64,000 nt of DNA from Mesorhizobium sp. PAMC28654 (GTDB taxonomy: Bacteria > Pseudomonadota > Alphaproteobacteria > Rhizobiales > Rhizobiaceae), in assembly GCF_020616515.1 (NCBI RefSeq), contig NZ_CP085135.1, forward strand, positions 5,503,001 through 5,567,000, in the 5' to 3' direction. This document shows positions 45,945 through 55,394 of the stretch, one piece after another. The notes below the pieces were generated by a model. That model worked only from the letters and a program-made list of their open reading frames with translations, was not told the origin of the DNA and did no database searches. Positions within the stretch are counted from its first letter, which is position 1; every line of letters begins with the position of its first letter. Both the position numbers and the translations under genes were made by a program.

Positions 45945-46267
45945 ATGTGTGTCTTTCGGAATCGAGACATGGTCGCGGTTTGCCGCGCGCCGGGTATCGG
46001 AAATCTGGATGAGATTGGCGGGTCGATAACCTCTGACGCCGCGATATGCCAAGCTGGCCCAAAAACGATTTCATATAGATAGTCGCAATCCACGAATTAA
46101 TCAAGAAGTGCTGCGAGAAAATCGGGCGGCGCCTGAAAATTAATCGCCTATAATCATCTATGAAATTTTGATATGAACCCTTCGCTTTCTAAAAAATTGT
46201 TTGAAGTGAGGCGGGAACATTTATCCCGGCATCTTGATTTTATTTATGCATGAAAGGGATAAATCTC

Positions 46268-46462
46268 ATGATTTCCGTAAGAACCCCGGCGGGCACCACT
46301 GTGACCATTACGCCGATCGCAATGCCCATCGCAAAGCCGGCCGTCGTCAAGTCGGCGCGGCTGACCATCAGGAGCGACGAGGCTGCCAGGCGGACCATCG
46401 CCGACACAGATGGCACGCTGCGGCGGGCAAGGCATCTTGCCGAGACCAATCGCCTGATCTGA
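46268..46462 (+). CDS. Possible small protein
   Basis: 64 residues from ATG 46268 (MISVRTPAGTTVTITPIAMP) with AAGGG nine bases upstream. It has a hydrophobic start and a basic, Thr/Arg-rich C-terminus. There is no family match, and coding status is uncertain. Confidence 0.35.
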   Translation: MISVRTPAGTTVTITPIAMPIAKPAVVKSARLTIRSDEAARRTIADTDGTLRRARHLAETNRLI

Positions 46463-46647
46463 TGGTCCCGGCTTTGTCGGAAGAAGGGCGCGATACCCTC
46501 GGAACCCTTGAACCCGCGGCGCCAATGGCCTAGATCGCGTCAGGCAGACAAACACGGCAGGTTCCCATCAACCGAGATCCAAGAAGACCAGCAGGCGCGG
46601 GCGGTGCACAGCCGCCGCTGGGGCTCGACCAGCGCGTACAGCAGGCA

Positions 46648-48270
46648 TTGCAACTGCACCAGGCTGGCCGGCGGCAGGAAGCGGAGATGCTTTACCGTCA
46701 GGTGCTGGCGCAAAAGGCCAACCATCCGGCGGCGGCCCATTTCCTCGGGCTGCTGCTGCATCAGACCGGGCGTAGCACAGAAGGGCTGGAGTTGCTCGAG
46801 CAGTCCGTGCGGATGCTTCCGGACAATCCGGATTTCCTCAACAATGTCGGCACGGTGATGCGCAACCTCGGTCGGGTCGGCGCGGCTATCGATTTCTTCC
46901 GCAAGGCCGTGGAGCTTCGCCCCGATCAACTCGCGGCGCGCGACAATCTCGGTTCGTCGCTGAAGCAGCTCGGGCAATTCGACGGCGCTGAAGAAATCTA
47001 TCGCGGCACCGTCGGGCGCAATCCCTTCCATGTCCGCGCGCGCATCGGGCTTGCCGAGACGCTGCAGGAAGCCGGGCGGCTGGACGAAGCGCTGTCCGTG
47101 TTCCGCGAGGCGCTCAACATCCGGCCCAAGGATGCCGATCTCCTGCACGGGCTGGGCGTCGGGCTGATGGAAAAGGGCAGGCTTGACGAAGCCGCGGACA
47201 CTTTCCGGCAGGCGCTCGCGGTCGATCCGGGCATGTCGAGAGCCTGGCTGATGCTGACGCAGGTCAAGCGCCAGAAGGAACGCGACACGGAGTTGACGGG
47301 CATGGAGGCCCAGCACGCCAAGGCGCCGGAAGGCAGCCTGGAGCGCATGCAGTTGTCCTTCGGCCTCGGCAAGGCCAATGATGACCTGAAGGATTATGGC
47401 CGCGCCTTCGACTATTACACCGAAGGCAATGCGATCCGCCGCAAGGGCATCGAATACGACAAGGCCAAGACGAGGGCCGAATTCGAGGCGATGAAGGACA
47501 CTTTCGATGCCGCCTTCTTCGAAAAACACAAGCCGAGCCCGATCGGCGACGACACGCCGGTCTTCGTCGTCGGCATGCCACGCTCGGGCACGACGCTGAT
47601 CGAACAGATCATCGCCAGCCACCCGCAGGTCTATGGCGCGGGCGAGCTCAGCATCCTCAAGACGGCGGTTGGCAAGCAATTTCCGATGAGCATGCCCGGC
47701 GGCTTCCCGGCCGGCACTGCCGACATGCCCGACAAGGCCTTTGCCGAGGCAGGGCAGGCCTATCTCGACATGTTGCATACCCGCTATCCGGAGTTGCGGC
47801 ATATCACCGACAAGATGCCCGGCAACTTCCTGCTGATCGGCTTCATCCATCTGATGCTGCCGAAGGCCAAGATCGTGCATTGCGCGCGTGACGCGGCGGC
47901 CACCTGCCTCTCGATCTACAAGGTGCATTTCCGTGGCGACACCCATCGCTACGGCTACGACCTTGGCGAACTCGCCGACTTCCACAATCTCTACACCGAC
48001 ATCATGGCGCATTGGCGCAAGGTGCTGCCGGGCGTCGTGCACGATGTGCGCTACGAGGATTTCGTCGCCGACCAGGAAGGGCAGACGCGGGCGCTCATCG
48101 CCCATCTCGGCCTGCCGTGGGACGACAAGGTGCTGTCGTTCCACCAGACCGATCGGCCGGTGCGCACGGCCTCGGCCGCGCAGGTGCGCCAGCCGATGTA
48201 TCAGGGCTCGGTCGATCTCTGGAAGCTCTATGGCGATCGGTTGAAGCCGTTGCTGGACAGGCTGGACTGA
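46648..48270 (+). CDS. TPR-repeat sulfotransferase family protein
   Basis: 540 residues from TTG 46648. The N-terminal half has about five TPR repeats (such as GRRQEAEMLYRQVLAQKANH and GRLDEALSVFREALNIRPKD). The C-terminal half is a sulfotransferase with the PAPS 5'-phosphate loop VVGMPRSGTTLIEQIIASHP and the later arginine/serine block IVHCARDAAATCLSIYKVHF (3'-phosphate binding). No ATG or GTG occurs in frame upstream before the stop at 46531, so either TTG is used or the true 5' end is frameshifted. Sulfotransferases of this type modify surface or secreted molecules in rhizobia. Confidence 0.85.
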   Translation: MQLHQAGRRQEAEMLYRQVLAQKANHPAAAHFLGLLLHQTGRSTEGLELLEQSVRMLPDNPDFLNNVGTVMRNLGRVGAAIDFFRKAVELRPDQLAARDNLGSSLKQLGQFDGAEEIYRGTVGRNPFHVRARIGLAETLQEAGRLDEALSVFREALNIRPKDADLLHGLGVGLMEKGRLDEAADTFRQALAVDPGMSRAWLMLTQVKRQKERDTELTGMEAQHAKAPEGSLERMQLSFGLGKANDDLKDYGRAFDYYTEGNAIRRKGIEYDKAKTRAEFEAMKDTFDAAFFEKHKPSPIGDDTPVFVVGMPRSGTTLIEQIIASHPQVYGAGELSILKTAVGKQFPMSMPGGFPAGTADMPDKAFAEAGQAYLDMLHTRYPELRHITDKMPGNFLLIGFIHLMLPKAKIVHCARDAAATCLSIYKVHFRGDTHRYGYDLGELADFHNLYTDIMAHWRKVLPGVVHDVRYEDFVADQEGQTRALIAHLGLPWDDKVLSFHQTDRPVRTASAAQVRQPMYQGSVDLWKLYGDRLKPLLDRLD

Positions 48271-48343
48271 ACGGTCAGGCCGATGCCCCGCGCCAGATCA
48301 GGATGACGTTTGGTTGAACGTCGTCCTGTTGCATCTCTTTGCT

Positions 48344-48405
48344 GGAGCATGATCTTTTCCGAAACCGGCTCCCCCTTTTCGGGATCATGGTTCTTATGCA
48401 TGTCG
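48344..48405. repeat. RIME-like intergenic hairpin, copy 3
   Basis: GGAGCATGATCTTTTCCGAAA with the degenerate complement TTTTCGGGATCATG; related to the copies at 5200 and 40552. Confidence 0.65.
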
Positions 48406-48443
48406 TTATCCCAAAACGACCGCGCGTTTTTGGGCGGCATACA

Positions 48444-49003
48444 TCAGCCGGCCTGTGCCTTCTGCTCATAGCACAGGAAGACGTTGCCATTGCCGAAGGC
48501 CTGCGACCGCGCCAGCTTCACGTCGAGCCGGTTGCCGATGCCTTCGAACATCGTCCTGCCGGCGCCGGGACGATGACGAACTGGTATTCGTCGATCAAGT
48601 CCTCCTCGGCCAACTGAGCGACGAGATTGCCGCTTCCCAGGATTGTCATGTGATTGCCCGGTTGCTGCTTCAGTTCGCGCAGCTTCGCGGCCGGTCCGCT
48701 TTTGACCAACTCGGTGTTGTTCCAACTTGCCGTGTCGAGCGTGCGGGAAAACACGATCTTCGGCATGGCGTTCATGCGTTCGGCCACCACCGGTGCGATC
48801 TGGGCGGCCATCGGCGTCGGCCAGAACTGGATCATCAGGTCGTAGGTAAGGCGGCCCAACACCAGCATGCCACCGCCCTTGGCATTGTCGGCGACGAAAG
48901 CGTTCCATTCCGGATCCTGGCTGTGCGCCCAGTCCATGGCGCCGTGTCCATCGGTGAAATAGCCGTTGAGCGATATGCTGTTGAATACGATCAGCTTGCG
49001 CAT
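48444..49003 (-). pseudogene. RibD C-terminal/dihydrofolate reductase-like protein, frameshifted
   Basis: The start MRKLIVFNSISLNGYFTDGH, the middle MLVLGRLTYDLMIQFWPTPM and GNHMTILGSGNLVAQL are typical of the YwjB/YyaP-like RibD_C family. At about 48560-48572 the frame breaks. After QFVIVP the original frame ends quickly (APAGRCSKASATGST), while the next frame continues with the expected GAGRTMFEGIGNRLDVKLAR to 48444. A deletion of about ten bases around the GGCGCCGG run explains it. Confidence 0.78.
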
Positions 49004-49097
49004 AAGTCGGTCCTATTTTGAGACATGAAGACTAGTTTCTGCTCTTGTTACTGGCGTTGGCACGCGGCAGCGGACGACCATTCCGGGGATGTTTTGC

Positions 49098-49451
49098 CTA
49101 CAACTCCATGAACGGCTTGAAGCCGCCGAAGATCATGCGCTTGCCGTCGAACGGCATGGTCGCCCAGTCGGGCTTGAGGCGCATGTCGGCCATAACCTTG
49201 CCCATCACCGCATCGCGGCTCTCGCGCGATTCATAGACAACCCATGAGAAGACGACGAGCTCGTCTTCCCTGGCCTGAACGGCGCGCGGGAACGAGGTGA
49301 CCTCGCCATAGGGGACGTCGTCGCCGACGCATTCGACATAGGCGAGCGCGCCATGCTCCATCCATACCGCACCGGCCATCCTCGCCAGCCTCTTGTAATC
49401 ATCGATATTTGCCTTGGGCACGGCAAGCACGAAGCCATCGACATAGGACAT
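49098..49451 (-). CDS. DUF1428 family protein
   Basis: 117 residues of the dimeric alpha/beta barrel DUF1428 (YbaA-like) type: YVDGFVLAVPKANIDDYKRL, ALAYVECVGDDVPYGEV, VVFSWVVYESRESRDAV and PFDGKRMIFGGFKP. Its function is unknown, but it commonly sits beside RibD-like and VOC-type genes, as here. Confidence 0.9.
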   Translation of the reverse strand: MSYVDGFVLAVPKANIDDYKRLARMAGAVWMEHGALAYVECVGDDVPYGEVTSFPRAVQAREDELVVFSWVVYESRESRDAVMGKVMADMRLKPDWATMPFDGKRMIFGGFKPFMEL

Positions 49452-49469
49452 TCTGGGTCTCCCTGGTTG

Positions 49470-49634
49470 GTGGAGGTTTTCCCTTCCCCCATGCGGGAGA
49501 AGGTGGCCGAGCGAAGCTCGGTCGGATGAGGGGTGTTCCAGCTTGGCGCCGACTTACCCGTCATCCGAATTGCAACGAGCAATTCGGGCCAATCCGACCT
49601 CTCCCACAGAGGGGAGAGGTGAACAGCCTCAGCC
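49470..49634. repeat. Rhizobial intergenic repeat (CCCTCATCC/GGGAGAAGG type)
   Basis: Contains CCCATGCGGGAGAAGGTGGC, GCTCGGTCGGATGAGG and ACCTCTCCCACAGAGGGGAG, an imperfect palindrome frequent between Mesorhizobium genes. A related block lies at 56950-57110. Confidence 0.55.
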
Positions 49635-50057
49635 TTATTTCACCGGTGCGTTCATGGCCCAGGTCACGCCGAAAGGATCGCGCATCTGGCCCCAGCGGTC
49701 GCCCCAGAACATCACCTGGAGCGGCACCACTTCCTCGCAGCCGGCGGCGATGGCGCGCTTCCACCAGGTTTCGATGGTGTCGTCCTGCAGATGCAACTGC
49801 ATGGTGTAGCCCTGCGGATTTTGATGCGGGTGGCCGTGCTCCGGATAGGCATCTCCCAGCATCAGCGTCGAGCCATTGATGTGGAGGTGGATGTGCATGG
49901 TGCGGCCCTTTTCGTCCGGCGGATAGGCAAACACCTGCTCGGCGCCGAAAGCCTTGCCGTAGAATTCGGCTGCCTTGAAGGCGCCATCCACCTGCAGATA
50001 GGGGTTCAATCCGCCGAGAACTTCTGCCCTGGGCTGAACGGGGGTCTGGTCAGTCAT
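49635..50057 (-). CDS. VOC-family (PhnB/glyoxalase-like) protein
   Basis: 140 residues, start MTDQTPVQPRAEVLGGLNPY. The betaalphabetabetabeta repeats are visible in AAEFYGKAFGAEQVFAYPPD and MHIHLHINGSTLMLGDAYPE, and the end DRWGQMRDPFGVTWAMN is the usual PhnB-like signature. It is probably a small metal-dependent enzyme or binding protein. Confidence 0.9.
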   Translation of the reverse strand: MTDQTPVQPRAEVLGGLNPYLQVDGAFKAAEFYGKAFGAEQVFAYPPDEKGRTMHIHLHINGSTLMLGDAYPEHGHPHQNPQGYTMQLHLQDDTIETWWKRAIAAGCEEVVPLQVMFWGDRWGQMRDPFGVTWAMNAPVK

Positions 50058-50298
50058 GTCTTGCTCCTCTTTGCGTTTGGCTTGGCCTTGCGAGCCATAG
50101 GACGAGCGAGGTAGCGGCGATCCTACATGCCGAGAGATTTTTTTAAGCGCCGGGCCACACGCCCACCGGTAGAGGTCGATGTGGCTCGCAAGCCCATCCA
50201 TTGGTGCCTGCCGCAACGAGTCGATTGGCCGGCTTCATTTCAGCTCCGTGCGAGCGGTCCGGCGACCGTGGTGCTGATCGAGGGTTTCGGGCCAGCTA

Positions 50299-51352
50299 GA
50301 GCAGAATCTGATCATTCCGGCTCATATCCTGTTGCGGCGAAGTAGTTGGCGCACTCGGTTGGTGTGAAGCAAGGCAGTGCGGCGCTGATGGTATCCCACA
50401 ATTCCGCGACGGTTCGTGCGGCGGCTTTGCGTAGAATCGATTTCAGCTTGGAAAAGGCGTTCTCGATCGGGTTGAAGTCGGGGGAATAGGGCGGGAGGAA
50501 CATCATCCTTGCGCCGGTTGCTTCGATCGCCACACGGGCGGCTGCGCTTTTGTGCGCCGGCAGGTTGTCGAGGATCACGACATCGTCGGGCCGCAGCGTC
50601 GGCACGAGAACCTGCTCGACATAGGCGACAAACCATTCGCCAGTCATCGGGCCGTCCAGGACCATTGGCGCGGTCATGCCAGTGAGGCGCAGGGCGCCGG
50701 TGAACGTCGTCGTCTTCCAATGGCCATGCGGGATTGGCGATCGGCACCGCATCCCGCGCTTCGTGCGCCCCCGCAGTCGAGCCATCTTTGTCGAGGCTCC
50801 GGTCTCGTCGATGAAGACCAGATGCTCGGGATCAAGATCGGGCTGGGCGTCGAACCAGGCGTTTCGTCGCGCCGCCACGTCTGGCCGCTCCTGCTCGCTG
50901 GCGTGCGCCGTTTTTTTTGAAGGTCATGGAGTGACGATCGAGAAACCGCCAGATCGTGCTCGTCGCAAACGACGCGCCATGCTCCTGTCGCAGCAACTCG
51001 GCGAGTTCGACCAGCGTGATGTCCACCCGCCTCTCGATCGCCGCCAGGATGATGTCGCGATACGCTTCAACGCGGTGGGACCGCCTGTCGCCGCCCTGCG
51101 GCTTTGCGCAGGTGGCTCCGGTCTCGCGCCATTCCCGGACCCAACGCACCGAGCTTGCCGCCGCCACGCCAAATCGCGCCGCTGCCGCCCGTCGCGACAG
51201 GCCGCCATCAACCGCTGCGACCACCCGAGCCCGCAAATCTTCCGATAAGGATTTCGCCATGCCATGCCGGCCTCCGAATCCAGCAGATATGCTGAATCAG
51301 ATTTCCAATCCCAACGAAACCCCTATCGATTCTATCCGCTCGGATTTTGCTC
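50299..51352 (-). mobile_element. IS630-family element (1054 bp)
   Basis: The ends read GAGCAGAATC and, inward from the right, GAGCAAAATC, flanked on both sides by TA (50297-50298 and 51353-51354), the IS630/Tc1 target duplication. Confidence 0.92.
50312..51260 (-). CDS. IS630-family transposase, two frames joined at an A8 run
   Basis: The N-terminal frame (51260 to 50832) has the helix-turn-helix SRRAAAARFGVAAASSVRWV and ends after SMTFKKNGARQRAG. The second frame (open from before 50878 to 50312) carries the DDE core: Asp in EHLVFIDETGASTKM, Asp in DDVVILDNLPAHKS and Glu in SPDFNPIENAFSKLKS. The change of frame coincides with eight A residues on the coding strand (T8 at 50911-50918). Polymerase slippage or programmed frameshifting on the A run could fuse the parts; otherwise it is a frameshift mutation. 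Confidence 0.85.
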
Positions 51353-51601
51353 TAGTGTCCTTGCGCAGTTCTGGCGGCAGCGAAAGCAGGGTCCTCTCAC
51401 TGCGATAGCGGGCACGAGCCGCCGAGTACTGGGCGGCGATGCGAACGATTGATGGGATCAACATGGTGCATTCTCCTTGTGTAACGCCGGCATCATCGTG
51501 TCGGCATCTCAAGGACGTGGCGCCCGGCATTGATCCGACAGATTGCCGGAATTTTACGGCACTGTTGGCGGATCGAAGCGGGAATCTGCAACCCCGTTAG
51601 C

Positions 51602-51901
51602 TCAAGCAGCAGTTTGCAAGCTTTCGATCGTTTCGAGATCGGCCTTCTTGACCTCTCCTTCGACGGCAAGATCATAGCTCGCCTGCATGTTCATCCAGAA
51701 CTGCGGCGTGGTTCCAAAAAACTTGGCAAGGCGCAGCGCGGTGTCGGGCGTTACCGCTGTCGTCTCACTGGCCAGGCGTTCGATGCGCGTGCGCGGTACA
51801 TGCAGCTTCTTGGCCAGCGTGTAAGGCTTCAGGCCAAGCGGTATAAGATATTCCTCGCGGAGAATTTCTCCGGGATGGATAAGCGGGTTGATGTTCAGCA
51901 T
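51602..51901 (-). CDS. higA: HigA-family addiction module antitoxin
   Basis: 99 residues: the start MLNINPLIHPGEILREEYLI is diagnostic of HigA/VapI-type antitoxins, followed by an Xre-like helix-turn-helix (YTLAKKLHVPRTRIERLASE) and RLAKFFGTTPQFWMNMQASY. It neutralises HigB and represses the operon. It lies 14 bases after higB. Confidence 0.93.
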   Translation of the reverse strand: MLNINPLIHPGEILREEYLIPLGLKPYTLAKKLHVPRTRIERLASETTAVTPDTALRLAKFFGTTPQFWMNMQASYDLAVEGEVKKADLETIESLQTAA

Positions 51902-51915
51902 TTGAAACCTGTCTT

Positions 51916-52197
51916 TCAATGATAGTCGGTGATCTCAACATCCTCGGCTTGCCCGTCGACCCAGCGAAAGCAAATGCGAAATTGATCGTTGATACGGATC
52001 GAATGCTGACCGGCACGGTTGCCTTTCAGTGGTTCAAGCCTGTTGCCGGGAGGCGTCTTCAGGTCTGATAGTTCGGCCGCATTGTCGATCATGAACAGCT
52101 TCCGCTGGGCTGAGCGGACAAGGTCCGAGGGGAAGCCCTTTGGAGCCTTGCCGTTCGAAACGGCCTCGCTGGTCTTGTCCTTGAACGAACGTATCAT
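51916..52197 (-). CDS. higB: HigB-family toxin (RelE superfamily)
   Basis: 93 residues, MIRSFKDKTSEAVSNGKAPK, with the RelE-fold blocks SDLKTPPGNRLEPLKGNRAG and HSIRINDQFRICFRWVDGQA. HigB toxins are ribosome-dependent mRNA interferases. Toxin-first order is usual for higBA. Confidence 0.93.
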   Translation of the reverse strand: MIRSFKDKTSEAVSNGKAPKGFPSDLVRSAQRKLFMIDNAAELSDLKTPPGNRLEPLKGNRAGQHSIRINDQFRICFRWVDGQAEDVEITDYH

Positions 52198-52270
52198 AAG
52201 CCGTTTCCAAGCGACGTACCTTCGCATGATACGTCCCAGAAGTCAAGAAAACGTATCATAAAATGATACG
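52190..52270. promoter_or_regulatory. higBA promoter with repeated operator boxes
   Basis: CGTATCAT occurs at 52190-52197, inverted as ATGATACG at 52226-52233, and again as the palindrome CGTATCAT-AAA-ATGATACG at 52252-52270. This spacing suits cooperative binding of HigA dimers. The first box overlaps the higB start codon. Confidence 0.75.
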
Positions 52271-52479
52271 AGACTCCGATCTGTCAACAACAGGTCAGGA
52301 CTTGATGTCGATGGCATCTGTCCTGCCCCCAAACCTCTCACCCGCCTGCTTCGGCCACCGAGCGGAAGAAATCCTCCGGATCCTCAACCTCCGTCAGCTT
52401 CCGCTTCTCGATCAGCCAGAAGCGGTTTGGACTTGCCCCGAAAAAGTGGAGAGTTTCCTTCTGATGAAAGGCGACCTCG

Positions 52480-52773
52480 ATGACGAAACAGAGACAGTTT
52501 ACGGATGCGTTCAAGGCGGAGGCGGTTGGCCTTGTGCGAACGAGCGGTCGGACGAAGCGGCAGATCGCGGAGGATCTTGGTGTTGGTTTCTCGACGCTGA
52601 CGCGATGGATGGGTCGGCAGCTGGATCGTGAGATGGGCGATCCTGGGCGTCCGCCTGATGCTGATGTCGCCGCTGAATTGAAACGGCTGCGGCGGGAGAA
52701 TGAAATCCTTCGGCAGGAGCGGGATATCTTGAAACGGGCGACGGCTTTTTTCGTCAAGGAGGGAAGTCGGTGA
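52480..52773 (+). CDS. IS3-family OrfA (copy 4)
   Basis: 97 residues, identical to copy 1 OrfA. Confidence 0.93.
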   Translation: MTKQRQFTDAFKAEAVGLVRTSGRTKRQIAEDLGVGFSTLTRWMGRQLDREMGDPGRPPDADVAAELKRLRRENEILRQERDILKRATAFFVKEGSR

Positions 52774-53630
52774 GGTTCGCGCTCATCGACCAGGCGAAGA
52801 AGGATTTCCCTGTGGACCGTTTGTGCGCGACGCTGGGTGTCAGCCCGAGCGGCTACTTTGCCTGGGGGCGCCGGCCGGCGTGCCGCCGGCAGCGCGACGA
52901 CATGATAATGCTGGCGCATGTGCGATCGTCGTTCGCGCTGTCGAACGGAACCTATGGTAGCCCGCGCATGACGCGGGAACTGCAAGACAATGGCTTTGCC
53001 ATTGGCCGGCGACGAACGGCGCGTCTGATGCGGGAGAATGGCCTCCAGGCAAGACAGAAGCGGCGGTTCAAGCGCACGACGGACAGCGAACACGCCTTTC
53101 CGGTTGCCCCCAATGTCATCGACCAGGATTTTGCCGCCACTGGTCCCAACCAGAAATGGGGTGCCGACATCTCCTACATCTGGACGCGGGAGGGCTGGTT
53201 GTACCTTGCTGTCGTCATCGATCTGTTTGCCCGCAAGGTCGTTGGCTGGGCTGCTGGCAACCGGCTACACCGCAGCCTGGCTCTGGCAGCGCTCAACAAG
53301 GCGTTCGTCATGCGGCAGCCGGAACCCGGCCTCATTCACCACTCCGACCGCGGCAGCCAATATTGTTCTATCGACTACCAAGCCGAATTGCGTGCCGCCG
53401 GCGTCATCATCTCAATGTCAGGCAAGGGCAATTGCTTTGATAACGCCATGGTCGAAACATTCTTCAAGACGCTGAAAACTGAACTGATCTGGCGCACCTC
53501 TTTCCTTACCCGCGCCGATGCCCAAGCCGCCATTGCCCGATATATCGACGGCTTCTACAATCCCATCCGGCGGCATTCCGCGCTCGACTACATCAGCCCG
53601 ATGCAGTTCGAGCGAAACGCCGCCGAATGA
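52770..53630 (+). CDS. IS3-family OrfB transposase (copy 4)
   Basis: 286 residues, identical to copy 1 OrfB; complete DDE core. Confidence 0.95.
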   Translation: MRFALIDQAKKDFPVDRLCATLGVSPSGYFAWGRRPACRRQRDDMIMLAHVRSSFALSNGTYGSPRMTRELQDNGFAIGRRRTARLMRENGLQARQKRRFKRTTDSEHAFPVAPNVIDQDFAATGPNQKWGADISYIWTREGWLYLAVVIDLFARKVVGWAAGNRLHRSLALAALNKAFVMRQPEPGLIHHSDRGSQYCSIDYQAELRAAGVIISMSGKGNCFDNAMVETFFKTLKTELIWRTSFLTRADAQAAIARYIDGFYNPIRRHSALDYISPMQFERNAAE

Positions 53631-55101
53631 GCAACCCGCTCTCCACTTTACCGAAGCAAGTCCAGTTGCCGATTGTGCGGATGAAGGAGCGGTCGTGCGA
53701 GGCGAGCACGCAGCTTGCCTGGTGCTTCAGCAACTCGTCCTCCAGCGCTTCCTGCCCATCGATGTCGAGATGGTTGGTCGGCTCGTCGAGCAGATAGAAG
53801 TTCGGGTTGGCGAGCCTCAGCGCCAGCATCATCAGCCGCGCCTTCTGGCCGCCGGACAGCACGCCGATCTTGCGCTCCTGCATGTCGATGCTGACGCCGG
53901 CGCCGGCGAGCAGCGAGCGGGCGCGCTGTTCGCCGACATCATGGCGGCGCGAGACCATCGCCAGCGGCGTGTCACCGCTGATGCCTGACAGCGCCTGGTC
54001 ACTGTAGCCGAGCACCGTCGACGGCGTCACCTTCACGCTCACAACCGTTTCCGGCTCGAGAATGGCGTTGCGGATCAGGGTGACGAAGCGAGACTTGCCG
54101 ACGCCGTTGCGGCCGAGCAGGACGATGCGGTCGCCCTGGCAGATGTGCCGCTTGCCGGTCCTGAACAGCAGCGTGCCATCCGGCGTTTCCACGGCCGCGT
54201 CGTCGAGCGTGACCAGCACCTTGGCATGGGTACCGCGATTGGCCAGCCTGATTGCGCCCGCCGACTTCTCGCGATGCGCCGGGGCGGCCGCCTCTTCCAG
54301 TCTTTCCGCCCGCTGGTTGAGCTGCTTGGTCTTGATCGTCAGCAGGTCGCTGCCCGAATTGATGCCGATATTGTTGAGCTTGGCCGCCTGCCGGCGCAGT
54401 TGCTGCGCCACCTTCATGTCGCGCTCGAACTTGCGCTCTGTCGACGCGTCGACCTCGTCGAGCGCCTGCCTCGCCCGCGAATAGGGCAAGGCAAACACGG
54501 GCGACTGTTCCGGGCGCAGGAACAACGTCCGGTTGGTGCTCGCGTCGAGAAAGGCGCGGTCGTGGCTGGCGATGACGACGGGCACTTCGCGCGGCAACGC
54601 ATTCAGCCAGGTTTCCAACTGGCTGATGCGGGCAAGGTCAAGATGGTTGGTCGGCTCGTCGAGCAGTAGCACGTCGGGATCAGTGACCCAGACGCGCGCG
54701 ATCAGCGCCAGCCTCTGCCAGCCGCCGCTCAGTGCCCGCATTTCCCGCTCGCGCATCGGTTCGGGCACGTCGAGTGAATCCAAGACCACGTCAACGCGCC
54801 ACATCTCGCTGTCGGCCTGCTCCGGTGGTAAGGCATCGGCCACCGCCTGATAAAAGGTGCGGCCGAGCAAGGCAGGGGCAACGGACTGCTCGACATGGCC
54901 GACGCGAAGGCCGCGCGTGCGCGTGATGTCGCCCGAGGTCGGTTCCATCTCGCCGGTCAGGCATTTGAGCAAGGTCGACTTGCCACGGCCGTTGGCGGCG
55001 ACGATGCCGAGCCGGTCGCCGGTGCCGATGGTGAGGTCGAGGTTGGCGAAAAGCGGCGCACTCATGGTGACGCCGAGGGATTTGAGGCTGATCAGGGCCA
55101 T

Positions 55102-55394
55102 TTGATTTCTCTGGTCTTGCCGGAGACAACTCCGGATGCACTTTGACGGTGCGTGCTTGCCATCAGGCTCGGCGTTGCGCACCACGAAGGGCAGACCAAA
55201 AAATCGAAGCGGGAAAAAACCCGGACCGTCCCTGGTCAGCCCTGCAAGCTAGCTCGCAGGGCAGAAATCGGGCCACGCTGACGATGGTGACGAAAAAACG
55301 TAAACACGTGAGCCCTCCTTTCAAGACGTTCGAGTTCGGAAACTGACTACACCAAGGACAGGATGGACGGCAAGTGGCTTTCCGCCGGCAGACC
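55102..55394. other. Gap upstream of the ABC-F gene
   Basis: 293 bases; presumably the ABC-F promoter and leader. Antibiotic-responsive ABC-F genes often have attenuator leaders, but I see no convincing leader peptide or terminator pair. Confidence 0.3.

Larger units (their letters stand above)
50235..51464 (-). pseudogene. DUF1127 small protein interrupted by an IS630 element
   Basis: The 5' part (51464 to 51355) encodes MLIPSIVRIAAQYSAARARY and LLSLPPELRKDT. Excising the IS with one TA joins it to the part left of the IS, giving ELRKDTSWPETLDQHHGRRT and a stop at 50235. LRKD-x-xW is the DUF1127 signature. Relatives in Agrobacterium and Rhodobacter are short Arg-rich proteins linked to RNA turnover and phosphate or carbon physiology. 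Confidence 0.8.
52428..53664 (+). mobile_element. IS3-family insertion sequence, copy 4 (1237 bp)
   Basis: TGGACTTGC ends with GTT duplicated at 52425-52427 and 53665-53667. It is inserted in the ABC-F gene in the opposite orientation. Confidence 0.95.
52338..55101 (-). pseudogene. ABC-F family ATPase interrupted by IS3 copy 4
   Basis: The 5' part (55101 to 53665) encodes a two-ABC cytosolic protein without membrane domain. Domain 1 has Walker A AANGRGKSTLLK, signature ALSGGWQRLALIA and LLLDEPTNHLDLA; the linker is charged (RKFERDMKVAQQLRRQAAKL); domain 2 has LGRNGVGKSRFVTL, VLSGGQKARLMMLA and LLDEPTNHLDIDG. The IS enters after SHDRSFIRTIGN. The last 29 codons (NRFWLIEKRKLTEVEDPEDF and on) follow at 52427-52338. 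ABC-F proteins act on ribosomes, in translation or antibiotic protection. The interrupted version keeps both ATPase sites but gains a foreign tail, so partial function is conceivable. Confidence 0.9.

Noticed and set aside
46540..48144. A 534-codon open frame on the minus strand
   Set aside because: Antisense shadow of the TPR-sulfotransferase gene; the plus frame has clear TPR and PAPS motifs.
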